A DNA stretch of 36,087 bases, taken from contig NZ_LWRV01000053.1 in the NCBI RefSeq assembly GCF_009372215.1, forward strand, positions 1-36,087, in the 5' to 3' direction. Position 1 is the first letter of the stretch; every line of letters starts with the position of its first letter. The position numbers were made by a program, and so were the translations under genes. Positions 9,059 through 17,198 of this stretch are shown piece after piece. A model generated the notes under the pieces. The model did no database searches and was not told the DNA's origin. It saw only the letters and a list, made by a program, of their open reading frames with translations. Source of the DNA: Acinetobacter portensis (GTDB lineage: Bacteria; Pseudomonadota; Gammaproteobacteria; Pseudomonadales; Moraxellaceae).

Positions 9059-9088
9059 GGAACCCTGCGAAAGCAGGGTTTTTTATTA
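9059..9088 (+). terminator. aceA terminator
   Basis: AACCCTGC-GAAA-GCAGGGTT followed by TTTT: an 8-bp perfect stem closed by a GNRA tetraloop, 20 bases after the aceA stop codon. Confidence 0.92.
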
Positions 9089-9156
9089 AAACAACTGTAA
9101 AAGTGATGTGTTTTTTATAAAAATAAATATATGTGATATTGTTTGCAAAAAAATAC

Positions 9157-10080
9157 ATGTATAAAATAATGCAAAATAAAATTTTAAAACATTGGCTCAT
9201 TGAGCCTAGTTGCCTTATTCAAAAATCGAAATCTAAATATTTACGTTATATTTTTAGATATCTTTTCAACTGGAAAGCACATTATGGCTGGGTTGAATAC
9301 TTAAACTCATCGAATGATATGCTTTCTTGGAAGAAAGCATATGGTCCAGACTTATATCTAAAAACTCAATATCCGTATTTAAGTGGACAATTTAAGCCAC
9401 AACAAACATTAGCGTGTTTAAAAGACCATTATGATTGGCTTGTATCAAATATTGATTCTAATCATTATTCTCAAGAAGAAACGTTACTTTGGAAACAGGC
9501 TATTGAAAGAGATGATACATCTCAAGATTTGGCCGTTTATTTGAAGTATAAAGCACCATTTTTACATGAAGGTGAGATGGCATTGATTTTGAAGTTAAAT
9601 AATCAAATTCAGTACACAATTTCATTTACATATATTTTGAATAATAATGTGCCAACATTTTTCATAGGTGGCTTGCAGGGAGGAAAACCCGAGGTTACGA
9701 GTCCAGAGCTAATCAAAAATTTAACTAAACAATTACATGGTTTACGTCCAAAGCAATTAATGATTCATGTAATTTCAATCATGGCAGATTTTTATCATTT
9801 AAGTTCACTTATTGGTGTATCTAATCAAAACCATGCTTTTCAAAGTAGTCGTCGTAAAAGTAAGCGAGCAAGAGTGAAAGCAAATTTGAATCATTTTTGG
9901 CAAGATTTTGACTCGCATATAAGTGATGATGGAAATTTTCATTTTAAGCCTATTTCTAATTTAATAAATTTAGAAGAAGTTCAATCTAAAAAAAGAAGTC
10001 AGTATCGGAAAAGACAAATTATCCTCGATGTAATGGTCGAGCAATGTATGAGAAATCTACAGAAAATTTCTAAAACTTAA
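9157..10080 (+). CDS. VirK/YbjX (DUF535) family protein
   Basis: A protein of about 307 residues matching the VirK/YbjX (DUF535) pattern: KTQYPYLSGQFKPQQTLACLKDHYDWL near the N-terminus, LNNQIQYTISFTYI and a central FFIGGLQGGKP, then LHGLRPKQLMIHVI and a basic C-terminus rich in Lys/Arg. Relatives are linked to envelope stress and antimicrobial-peptide resistance or to virulence-factor export, but the biochemical activity is not established. The start is uncertain: ATG at 9157 or 9169, or GTG at 9133, none with a good ribosome site. It lies between aceA and an acyltransferase-like gene and has its own terminator. Confidence 0.8.
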   Translation: MYKIMQNKILKHWLIEPSCLIQKSKSKYLRYIFRYLFNWKAHYGWVEYLNSSNDMLSWKKAYGPDLYLKTQYPYLSGQFKPQQTLACLKDHYDWLVSNIDSNHYSQEETLLWKQAIERDDTSQDLAVYLKYKAPFLHEGEMALILKLNNQIQYTISFTYILNNNVPTFFIGGLQGGKPEVTSPELIKNLTKQLHGLRPKQLMIHVISIMADFYHLSSLIGVSNQNHAFQSSRRKSKRARVKANLNHFWQDFDSHISDDGNFHFKPISNLINLEEVQSKKRSQYRKRQIILDVMVEQCMRNLQKISKT

Positions 10081-10126
10081 GTCATGTTTTTTAATTATTG
10101 AAATTACATTTTATTATTTATATGTG

Positions 10127-10151
10127 AATGCATAAATAGATGCATTTTTTT
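10127..10151 (+). terminator. terminator after the VirK-like gene
   Basis: AATGCAT-AAATAG-ATGCATT followed by TTTTT: a 7-bp perfect stem with a T run, 47 bases after the stop codon. Confidence 0.75.
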
Positions 10152-10200
10152 AGAGTTTTACTTCTATTAATTTTTACACTTGATAGAATTCACTCTCTTT

Positions 10201-10809
10201 ATGTATTGGTTGGTTGTTACTCTAGTGTTTGAAAAAGCTGCAGAAAAAAGTTTAGGTTTGATGGGGTGGGAAATTGACAACCATTGGCCTTTAGATTTAG
10301 ATCAGTGTGTGATGATTGCTGCGCCACATACCAGTAATTGGGACGCACTTTATGCACGACTTGCATTAAAAGCATTGGGTGTAAATGTTCGCTTAACCAT
10401 TAAAGATAGCTATATGAAACTTCCATTTGGGCCTTTTGTGCGTGCAATGGGTGGAATTGGAATTGATCGTCGTCCGAAAGAAGCAGGGCAAGAGCGATTA
10501 AGTATGGTTCAGGTGATGACGGACTTATTTAAGACGCATCCTAAACTTGTCATGTTGGTAACACCTGAAGCAACGCGAGCTAAACAAGAAAAATGGAAGA
10601 CTGGGTTTTATCATGTCGCTGTAAATGCCAATGTACCTATTGCTTTGGCTTATATGGATTATGCAAATAAAAAAACAGGTGTTGGAAAAATTGTTTATCC
10701 CTCTGGTGATATGGATAAAGACATGAAAGAAATCATGGGTTTTTATTCAAATATTCACGCTAAGTTTCCAGAAAGCTTTAGTGTGGACACGCGTTATTTT
10801 TCTGAATAA
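10201..10809 (+). CDS. PlsC-like 1-acylglycerol-3-phosphate acyltransferase family protein
   Basis: A 202-residue protein with glycerophospholipid acyltransferase motifs. Motif I H-x(4)-D is APHTSNWD (H43, D48). A motif II-like GGIGIDRR follows, and the motif III variant TPEATR stands in place of the usual PEGTR. KTGFYHVAVNANVPIALAY matches the motif IV region. Such short soluble or peripheral proteins are often annotated as acyltransferases of phospholipid synthesis, but the acceptor is unproven and this is unlikely to be the main PlsC. I chose the ATG at 10201; a TTG at 10180 is in frame. Neither has a clear ribosome site. A convergent terminator follows. Confidence 0.82.
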   Translation: MYWLVVTLVFEKAAEKSLGLMGWEIDNHWPLDLDQCVMIAAPHTSNWDALYARLALKALGVNVRLTIKDSYMKLPFGPFVRAMGGIGIDRRPKEAGQERLSMVQVMTDLFKTHPKLVMLVTPEATRAKQEKWKTGFYHVAVNANVPIALAYMDYANKKTGVGKIVYPSGDMDKDMKEIMGFYSNIHAKFPESFSVDTRYFSE

Positions 10810-10817
10810 TTGAGTGT

Positions 10818-10853
10818 AAAAGCAAGCTGATAATTTAAGCTCGGCTTGCTTTA
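10818..10853. terminator. terminator between convergent genes
   Basis: AAAGCAAGC (10819-10827) pairs exactly with GCTTGCTTT (10844-10852). A flanks on the left and T residues on the right suit termination of the rightward acyltransferase gene and possibly of the leftward lipoprotein gene. Confidence 0.65.
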
Positions 10854-10865
10854 AGTTAATGCTTA

Positions 10866-11189
10866 TTAGTCTGTGTTCTTGGTCACACCACCTAGGCTTT
10901 GACAGGCTTCTTTGTAAATAGCATATTGTTGTTCTACAACTTCATGTAAAGAAATCTCAAAAAGCTTTTCACCATGTTTATAACTGTCAATATATGAACT
11001 TGCTTTTTGCTTTGATGAATAAAGTGATTGTTCATAATATGAAGTAATCGAACTATGCGGAATTTGGGCACTTTCCACATTTATGCATTGGAATTGAATT
11101 AATAATGTTTCAGCTTTTTTTATATCTTTAGATGTACCTATACAGCCTGTAAGAATGAATGTAAGGCATAAAAAGCTTAAAATTTTCAT
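10866..11189 (-). CDS. small lipoprotein of unknown function
   Basis: A 107-residue protein starting MKILSFLCLTFILTGC, a type II signal peptide with lipobox LTGC (Cys16 lipidated). The mature part is helical and polar, with two more Cys residues (about 35 and 97) that may form a disulfide in the periplasm. I used the ATG at 11189, since the frame above it adds only a TTG-initiated dipeptide. No family is recognised and no operon partner is apparent. Confidence 0.72.
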   Translation of the reverse strand: MKILSFLCLTFILTGCIGTSKDIKKAETLLIQFQCINVESAQIPHSSITSYYEQSLYSSKQKASSYIDSYKHGEKLFEISLHEVVEQQYAIYKEACQSLGGVTKNTD

Positions 11190-11837
11190 GATCAAAATAA
11201 TATGGAATATTGGGTGTGGAATATTGTATAAATCTTTTTACATCCAAATTCATATGAATTATATCGTTTGATCAAAAAATGAATAAATGTGACAAAATGC
11301 ACACAAATAATCAATTTTGTTTTTCAAACATCAGCCATTTAAAAGTGTCATCCCATCGCGAATTTGCATAATAGATTTTTTGTTGCCCAATGAGTGATAT
11401 AGAGCAGAGCGATTTGAAATAAAGCCAATTAAAAATAAAGTATTGAAGATATTGTGAAATAGCATTATTCAATATTATTTAACTAAATTAAGATGAGTTG
11501 ATGAAAATAAAGAAAGTAACAAATTGTTAAGATAATTGTTGAATTGTACTCAATTACTGAATATTTAGAACGTTTTGTTATACTTCGCGCAACTGTAAGC
11601 GCATTAGTTTTCGGTTAAAATTATTAAGTATTTTTAAATAGTTGAGGCATTCAAACTTTGATTTGAAAAATCAATTATCGAATTTTGCACAGTATATGAC
11701 CGAGTTTTGTTACAATCGGTTAATTGCATACTTTGTTGCATATTTGAATACAAATAATAAGTTTTAATTAGAAACTAATGTTAAGAAATTTAAAGAGAGT
11801 CTATAAGGATCTCAATAAATTCATAAAAGGAATATAA
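11190..11837. promoter_or_regulatory. upstream region of glutamate dehydrogenase
   Basis: A long AT-rich non-coding stretch before the dehydrogenase. An extended -10 motif, TG-T-TATACT (11576-11584), followed by GC-rich TTCGCGC is the best promoter candidate, giving a leader of roughly 245 nt. TTGCATA occurs twice close together near 11725-11745. I see no strong terminator-like hairpin and no known riboswitch. A small RNA cannot be excluded. Confidence 0.4.
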
Positions 11838-13112
11838 ATGTCTAATCTCTCATACGCAAATGCAGAACATGGTCCTTGGAAAACGTTTTTAGAACAAGTA
11901 GATCGCGTTGCGCCATATTTAAGTGAAGATCTTGTAAAGTACGTTGATACTTTAAAGCGTCCTAAACGTGCTTTAATTGTAGATGTTCCAATTATTATGG
12001 ATGACGGTAGTATTCGTCATTTTGAAGGTTACCGTGTTCAACACAACCTCTCGCGTGGTCCAGGTAAAGGCGGTATTCGTTACCATCCAGATGTTGAAAT
12101 TAATGAAGTTATGGCACTTTCAGCATGGATGACTATTAAAACAGCTGTTGTAAACTTACCATTTGGTGGTGCTAAAGGTGGTATTCGTGTTGACCCACGT
12201 ACATTATCTCCACGTGAATTAGAGCGTTTAACACGTCGTTATACAAGCGAAATTAGCCATATTATTGGACCTCAAAAAGATATTCCTGCACCAGATGTAG
12301 GTACTAACCCGAATGTAATGGGTTGGATCATGGATACTTATTCATCTAGCCAAGGTCACACAGTAACTGGCGTTGTAACAGGTAAGCCAGTTCATTTAGG
12401 TGGTTCTTTAGGTCGTGTGAAAGCAACGGGTCGTGGCGTATTTATTACAGGTTACGAAATTGCGAAAAAAATTGGTTTAAGCCTAGATGGTGCGAAAGTT
12501 TCGGTTCAAGGTTTTGGTAACGTTGGTAGTGAAGCTGCAAACTTGTTCAGCGAATACAAATCTAAAATCGTATGTATTCAAGATCATACAGGCACAATCT
12601 TTAATGCTGATGGTATCGATTTAGAAGGTTTGCATGCACACGTTGCAGCAACGCAAGGCGTTTTAGGTTTTGCTGGTGCTAAACAAATTGATAATGAAGA
12701 TTTCTGGGATGTAGAAACAGATATCATTATTCCTGCTGCATTAGAAGGTCAAATTACTGTTGAACGTGCGCAACGTTTAAAAGCGAAAATGATTTTAGAA
12801 GGTGCTAACGGCCCAACATACCCAGAAGCCGATGACGTTTTAGTAAGTCGCAACATTGTTGTTGTGCCTGACGTAATTTGTAATGCTGGCGGTGTAACTG
12901 TAAGTTACTTCGAATGGGTTCAAGATATGGCTAGCTTCTTCTGGAGTGAAGCTGAAATTAATGAACGTCTTGATAAATTAATGATTCAAGCTGTAGCTGA
13001 TGTTTGGAATTGTGCTGCTGATAATAAATGCACAATGCGTACAGCAGCCTATATTCTAGCGTGTGAACGTATTTTACGTGCACGTAAAGAGCGTGGTATT
13101 TACCCAGGTTAA
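11838..13112 (+). CDS. gdhA: glutamate dehydrogenase (Glu/Leu/Phe/Val dehydrogenase family)
   Basis: A 424-residue hexameric-type glutamate dehydrogenase, interconverting 2-oxoglutarate plus ammonia with glutamate. The active-site signature LPFGGAKGG is at 107-115 with K113 as a catalytic/substrate lysine, [11 protein letters not shown] precedes it, and the catalytic Asp is in PAPDVGT (D153). The Rossmann motif GFGNVGS lies at about 225-231. The length fits the shorter bacterial class rather than the 450-residue NADP enzymes such as E. coli GdhA, suggesting a catabolic NAD-type role, but the coenzyme cannot be settled here. AAGGAA precedes the ATG. It is a single gene with its own terminator, beside a pathway that makes 2-oxoglutarate. 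Confidence 0.93.
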   Translation: MSNLSYANAEHGPWKTFLEQVDRVAPYLSEDLVKYVDTLKRPKRALIVDVPIIMDDGSIRHFEGYRVQHNLSRGPGKGGIRYHPDVEINEVMALSAWMTIKTAVVNLPFGGAKGGIRVDPRTLSPRELERLTRRYTSEISHIIGPQKDIPAPDVGTNPNVMGWIMDTYSSSQGHTVTGVVTGKPVHLGGSLGRVKATGRGVFITGYEIAKKIGLSLDGAKVSVQGFGNVGSEAANLFSEYKSKIVCIQDHTGTIFNADGIDLEGLHAHVAATQGVLGFAGAKQIDNEDFWDVETDIIIPAALEGQITVERAQRLKAKMILEGANGPTYPEADDVLVSRNIVVVPDVICNAGGVTVSYFEWVQDMASFFWSEAEINERLDKLMIQAVADVWNCAADNKCTMRTAAYILACERILRARKERGIYPG

Positions 13113-13124
13113 TTCTTGGTTAAA

Positions 13125-13157
13125 ATAAAAAAGCCTCCATATTCGGGGGCTTTTTTA
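13125..13157. terminator. bidirectional terminator between convergent genes
   Basis: AAAAAAGCCTCC-ATATTC-GGGGGCTTTTTT: a GC-rich core with one G-U pair and A/T runs on both sides, serving the dehydrogenase and the leftward GntR gene. Confidence 0.88.
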
Positions 13158-13179
13158 TGACTTTAAAATATAAATGGCA

Positions 13180-13896
13180 CTATTTTTTAAGTTGGTCATA
13201 TGCAACTTTAGTATCTTGTAATTGAACTAATGAAGCATGGCGTGCAGATAAAGGGTCTTTATTTTCAATAGCGGTCAAAATAGCTTTATGTCTTGGTAAA
13301 GAATGATTTTGCAAGTTTGGTCTTAAACTTGTGACTTGAATAGATTGCTGTAATGGAATAACTAGCATTTTTAGCATATATGCAAGCAAGTCATTGTGTG
13401 TGGCTTGCGCAATTGCTAAGTGAAATTGAATATCAGGATAGATAAACTCTTCAACGTTATTTGCTTTTTCCATGTCTTTATAAGCATTTTGAATTTTTTG
13501 GATATCTTCATCTGTTGCTGTACTTGCTGCTATATATGCAAGTTCAGGTTCTAATACACGTCGAACCGTAGATAAAGTTTTAAAAAATTCATTTTCTGGT
13601 GTGGTTTGAATTAACCAAAAAAGTACATCTGGATCGAGTAGGTGCCATTCATCTTTAGGGCGTACAACGGTTCCAATTTTTGGTCGTGAATAGGTTAGGC
13701 CTTTTGCATTGAGTACACGAATGGCTTCGCGAAAAACAGGACGGCTCACTTTAAATTCTTCACATAGTTCAACTTCACTGGGGAGTTTTTCGTTTTCTTT
13801 TATTTCACCAGAGACTATTTTTAAACCTAATTGTTGCACAATGAGCGCATGTTGACTTTTACTTGGGGAAGGATTCTTGTAGTCAGAGTTATTCAT
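13180..13896 (-). CDS. GntR-family regulator, FadR/FCD subfamily
   Basis: A 238-residue regulator. The N-terminal winged helix-turn-helix (about 18-80) contains KLPSEVELCEEFKVSRPVFREAIRVLNAKGL, a textbook GntR signature. The C-terminal FCD domain (about 100-225) has E-P-E-L-A, the D/H pair in YPDIQFHLAIAQATHN and SLPRHKAILTAI, giving the Asp and His residues that usually bind a metal and a carboxylate effector. The pattern resembles DgoR-type repressors of sugar-acid operons. It is encoded downstream of, and in the same direction as, the dehydratase gene, separated by a hairpin. Likely operators are the identical palindromes at 15725 and 15798. A sugar acid or its keto-deoxy derivative is the expected effector, by inference. 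Confidence 0.88.
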   Translation of the reverse strand: MNNSDYKNPSPSKSQHALIVQQLGLKIVSGEIKENEKLPSEVELCEEFKVSRPVFREAIRVLNAKGLTYSRPKIGTVVRPKDEWHLLDPDVLFWLIQTTPENEFFKTLSTVRRVLEPELAYIAASTATDEDIQKIQNAYKDMEKANNVEEFIYPDIQFHLAIAQATHNDLLAYMLKMLVIPLQQSIQVTSLRPNLQNHSLPRHKAILTAIENKDPLSARHASLVQLQDTKVAYDQLKK

Positions 13897-13931
13897 ATTT
13901 CAAATTTAAGCACGGTTATCGTCTTATGGTA

Positions 13932-13963
13932 TAGGTGACCTTGAAATTTAACAAGGTCACCTA
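13932..13963. repeat. hairpin between dehydratase and gntR genes
   Basis: TAGGTGACCTT (13932-13942) and AAGGTCACCTA (13953-13963) are exact reverse complements with a 10-base loop. Each arm is itself nearly palindromic (AGGT-N-ACCT), so the element also reads as two tandem operator-like half pairs. It lacks a T run on the leftward strand, which argues against simple termination and for a processing, attenuating or protein-binding role. Confidence 0.6.
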
Positions 13964-13976
13964 ATACATGACTTAA

Positions 13977-15710
13977 TTAATGAGAGTGGCGTGGTACTTC
14001 AGAACCGCGACATCCTACCAAAAAGTCAAAGTCACAACCTTCGTCGGCTTGTAACACGTGATCTACATAAAGTTGACGATATCCACCAATAAATGTTTTT
14101 GGTGTTGGTAGAACTAAATCATCTAGACGTTGTTTGAGTTCTTCATTACTAATATCTAAATGTAATTTTCCTTCGTATGCATTAAGCTCAATAAAGTCAC
14201 CATTTTGTACAACAGCTAAAGGACCAGCTGCCATTGCTTCGGGAGCAACATGTAGTACAACAGTACCGTAAGCTGTACCACTCATACGAGCATCGGAAAT
14301 ACGCACCATATCTGTGATGCCTTTTTCTAAAATTTTAGGTGGTAAGCCCATGTTTCCAACTTCTGCCATGCCTGGGTAACCTTTAGGACCAGCATTTTTT
14401 AGAACAAGAACACATGTTTCATCAACATCTAAGTCTGGATCGGCAATACGTGCTTTATAGTCATCGAAGTTTTCAAATACAACGGCACGTCCACGATGTT
14501 TCATTAGTTCAGGTGATGCCGCAGATGGTTTAAGTACCGCACCTTTAGGTGCTAAGTTACCGCGTAATACACACATACCACCATCTTCACGAAGTGGGTT
14601 GTCAATTGTGCGGATTACTTCATCATTATAAATAGGTGAATTCTGGCAGTTATCCCAAATAGATTCGCCATTTACTGTTAATGCATTTGGATGTGGAAGT
14701 AAGTTAGATTCACCCATGCGACGAATTACTGCAGGTAAACCACCGCTATAGTAGAACTCTTCCATTAAGAAACGACCTGATGGTTGTAAATCTACAATAG
14801 TAGGTGTGCCACGACCAACACGATTCCAATCATCAAGTTCAAGATTTACCCCAATACGACCTGCAATTGCTTTTAAATGAATAACAGCATTTGTAGAGCC
14901 ACCAATTGCAGCATTTACTTTAATGGCATTTTCAAATGCTTCTTTCGTTAAGATTTTAGATAAAGTGAGATTCTCTTTTACCATGTCTACAATACGCATC
15001 CCTGAAATGTGCGCAAGAACATAACGACGTGAATCTACAGCAGGAATAGCAGCATTATGTGGAAGCGATGTACCTAAAGCTTCTGCCATACATGCCATTG
15101 TTGATGCAGTACCCATGGTATTACATGTACCAGCAGAGCGAGACATACCTGCTTCTGCAGATAAAAATTCATTTAAATCGATTTTGCCTGCTTTAAGTTC
15201 TTCATGCATTTGCCAAACGATAGTACCCGCACCAATGTCTTTGCCTTTGTGCTTACCATTAAGCATAGGGCCACCTGTAACAACAATTGCAGGAACATCA
15301 CAGCTTGCAGCACCCATTAATAGTGCAGGTGTTGTTTTATCACAGCCTGTTAAAAGTACGACACCATCAATCGGATTGCCACGAATTGCTTCTTCAACAT
15401 CCATACTTGCTAAGTTGCGTGTAAGCATAGCTGTTGGACGTAAATTAGATTCACCGTTAGAAAACACAGGGAACTCTACTGGAAAACCACCAGCTTCTAA
15501 AATTCCTTTTTTAACGTGTTCTGCAATTTTTCTGAAATGAGCATTACAAGGCGTTAATTCAGACCATGTATTGCAAATACCAATAATTGGTTTGCCTTCA
15601 AATTCATGATCAGGAATGCCTTGATTCTTCATCCAGCTACGATACATAAAACCGTTTTTATCTGTTGTACCGAACCAAGCAGCCGAACGAAGTTTGTGAT
15701 TAGAGCTCAT
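13977..15710 (-). CDS. IlvD/Edd-family sugar-acid dehydratase, L-arabinonate dehydratase type
   Basis: A 577-residue Fe-S dehydratase matching the L-arabinonate/D-xylonate/D-fuconate dehydratase branch of IlvD/Edd, including the Rhizobium enzyme's length. The three cluster cysteines are Cys55 (TPCNAH), Cys123 (GCDKTTP) and Cys196 (GTCNTMG). The sequence LPHNAAIPAVDSRR and the C-terminal DARMSGTAYGTVVLH hold substrate and Mg2+ residues. It would convert a C5 aldonate to the 2-keto-3-deoxy acid using a [2Fe-2S] cluster and Mg2+. Substrate choice within this branch cannot be fixed from motifs. It heads a leftward unit with gntR and is divergent from the ACS transporter gene. The ATG is preceded by AGGG. 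Confidence 0.9.
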   Translation of the reverse strand: MSSNHKLRSAAWFGTTDKNGFMYRSWMKNQGIPDHEFEGKPIIGICNTWSELTPCNAHFRKIAEHVKKGILEAGGFPVEFPVFSNGESNLRPTAMLTRNLASMDVEEAIRGNPIDGVVLLTGCDKTTPALLMGAASCDVPAIVVTGGPMLNGKHKGKDIGAGTIVWQMHEELKAGKIDLNEFLSAEAGMSRSAGTCNTMGTASTMACMAEALGTSLPHNAAIPAVDSRRYVLAHISGMRIVDMVKENLTLSKILTKEAFENAIKVNAAIGGSTNAVIHLKAIAGRIGVNLELDDWNRVGRGTPTIVDLQPSGRFLMEEFYYSGGLPAVIRRMGESNLLPHPNALTVNGESIWDNCQNSPIYNDEVIRTIDNPLREDGGMCVLRGNLAPKGAVLKPSAASPELMKHRGRAVVFENFDDYKARIADPDLDVDETCVLVLKNAGPKGYPGMAEVGNMGLPPKILEKGITDMVRISDARMSGTAYGTVVLHVAPEAMAAGPLAVVQNGDFIELNAYEGKLHLDISNEELKQRLDDLVLPTPKTFIGGYRQLYVDHVLQADEGCDFDFLVGCRGSEVPRHSH

Positions 15711-15724
15711 ACCTAAATCCCTAT

Positions 15725-15737
15725 ATAGTATTACTAT
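15725..15737. promoter_or_regulatory. predicted GntR/FadR-type operator, copy 1
   Basis: ATAGTATTACTAT is a perfect odd palindrome (ATAGTA-T-TACTAT). It contains the GT-N(3)-AC core seen in FadR-subfamily operators and lies 15 bases before the dehydratase start codon, where binding would block its expression. Confidence 0.7.
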
Positions 15738-15797
15738 TAAAACTGAACGAAGTAAAAATACACTAAAAAAATAATATTTAAAAGGTTTGAAATTTAA

Positions 15798-15810
15798 ATA
15801 GTATTACTAT
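15798..15810. promoter_or_regulatory. predicted GntR/FadR-type operator, copy 2
   Basis: An exact second copy of ATAGTATTACTAT, centre to centre 73 bases from the first, close to seven helical turns. It is 66 bases before the transporter start codon. Binding at both sites on one face of the helix could form a small loop. Confidence 0.7.
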
Positions 15811-15875
15811 ATTTTATTTAAAAATGTAATTATCAACAGCAAGAAGCTGTTATTTGTAATATCAAGGAGTCGAAT

Positions 15876-17153
15876 ATGGAATTCGAAAAAGATGTTATAC
15901 GTAAAGTTACGCTCAAATTAATTCCAGCCTTAATTGTTTTGTACTGTGTTGCTTATATTGACCGTGCAGCGGTTGGTTTTGCACATTTACATATGGGTGC
16001 TGATGTAGGAATTGGTGATGCAGCTTATGGTTTAGGTGCAGGCCTATTCTTTATTGGTTATTTCTTATTTGAAGTACCAAGTAATTTGTTTTTAGATAAA
16101 TTTGGCGCACGTCGTTGGTTTGCACGAATTTTATTGACATGGGGCTTAATCACCATGGCAATGGCACTTATTGAAGGTCCGAAAAGCTTTTATGCACTTC
16201 GATTCTTACTTGGTGTTGCAGAAGCAGGCTTTTTCCCTGGGGTACTTTATTTAATAACACAGTGGTTCCCAGTTCGACATCGCGGTAAAATTATGGGGCT
16301 TTTCATTTTGTCTCAACCCATTGCGATGGTAATTGCTGGTCCATTATCTGGTCTGTTATTAGGCATGGATGGTATTGCAAACTTACATGGTTGGCAGTGG
16401 TTATTTGTGATTGTCGGTTTACCTGCGGTATTACTCGCTTTACCAACACTACTGTACTTACCAGACAATATTAAAACGGTTAAATGGTTAACAGCAGAGC
16501 AAAAAACTTGGCTAAGCAACGAGCTTGTTAAGGATGAAACTGAATACGATCAAACACGTCACGGTAACCCCTTACATGCTTTAAAAGATAAACGCGTTTT
16601 ATTGTTGGCATTATTTTATTTGCCTGTGACGTTAAGTATTTATGGTTTAAATCTGTGGTTACCAACCATCATTAAGCAATTTGGTGGTGTAAGTGATATA
16701 CAAATTGGCTTCTTATCGAGCATTCCATACATCCTAGGTATTGTGGGTTTACTGATTATTCCACGTAGTACAGATCGTCTAAATGATCGTTATGGACATT
16801 TAGGTTTCCTATATGGCTTAGGTGCATGTTCAATGTTCTTGAGTGCATGGTTATCTGCACCAGTTTTACAGCTCATTGCACTTTCTTTAGTGGCATTCTG
16901 CTTATTTTCAACAACCGCTGTGTTTTGGACTTTACCAGGTCGTTTCTTAACAGGTGCAAGTGCGGCTGCTGGTATTGCACTCATTAATTCTGTGGGGAAC
17001 TTGGGTGGATATTTAGGACCATACGGTATTGGTTTATTAAAAGAATATACAGGAAATATGGCTGCGGGCTTGTATTTCTTAACAGTCGTAATGCTTTTTG
17101 GACTAGTTTTGACCTATGTTATTTATTCAAAATTAGAGAAGAAAAAAGCCTAA
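15876..17153 (+). CDS. MFS transporter, anion:cation symporter (ACS) family
   Basis: A 425-residue 12-helix major facilitator. The N-terminus has YIDRAAVGFAHLHM, then FIGYFLFEVPSNLFLDKFGARRW, the standard ACS-family signature shared with galactonate, glucarate and tartrate carriers (DgoT, GudP, TtuB types). Motif A-like and central loop features are normal. Expected role: proton-coupled uptake of the aldonate used by the neighbouring enzymes. Strong AAGGAG ribosome site. First gene of a rightward operon with the AraD1-like and aldehyde dehydrogenase genes (45- and 10-base gaps). Exact substrate unknown. Confidence 0.9.
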   Translation: MEFEKDVIRKVTLKLIPALIVLYCVAYIDRAAVGFAHLHMGADVGIGDAAYGLGAGLFFIGYFLFEVPSNLFLDKFGARRWFARILLTWGLITMAMALIEGPKSFYALRFLLGVAEAGFFPGVLYLITQWFPVRHRGKIMGLFILSQPIAMVIAGPLSGLLLGMDGIANLHGWQWLFVIVGLPAVLLALPTLLYLPDNIKTVKWLTAEQKTWLSNELVKDETEYDQTRHGNPLHALKDKRVLLLALFYLPVTLSIYGLNLWLPTIIKQFGGVSDIQIGFLSSIPYILGIVGLLIIPRSTDRLNDRYGHLGFLYGLGACSMFLSAWLSAPVLQLIALSLVAFCLFSTTAVFWTLPGRFLTGASAAAGIALINSVGNLGGYLGPYGIGLLKEYTGNMAAGLYFLTVVMLFGLVLTYVIYSKLEKKKA

Positions 17154-17198
17154 GTTTTAAAAATAAATGTAAATACATCAGTGTAATAGGAAACAAAG

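Larger units (their letters stand above)
15711..15875. promoter_or_regulatory. divergent promoter region with two identical operators
   Basis: This 165-base gap drives the dehydratase (leftward) and the transporter operon (rightward). It holds two identical 13-bp palindromes described separately. I see no coding potential. AAGGAG before the transporter ATG is a strong ribosome binding site. Confidence 0.7.

Noticed and set aside
15115..15540. 141-residue rightward frame antisense to the dehydratase
   Set aside because: It is an antisense shadow of the conserved IlvD/Edd coding sequence with no start signal.
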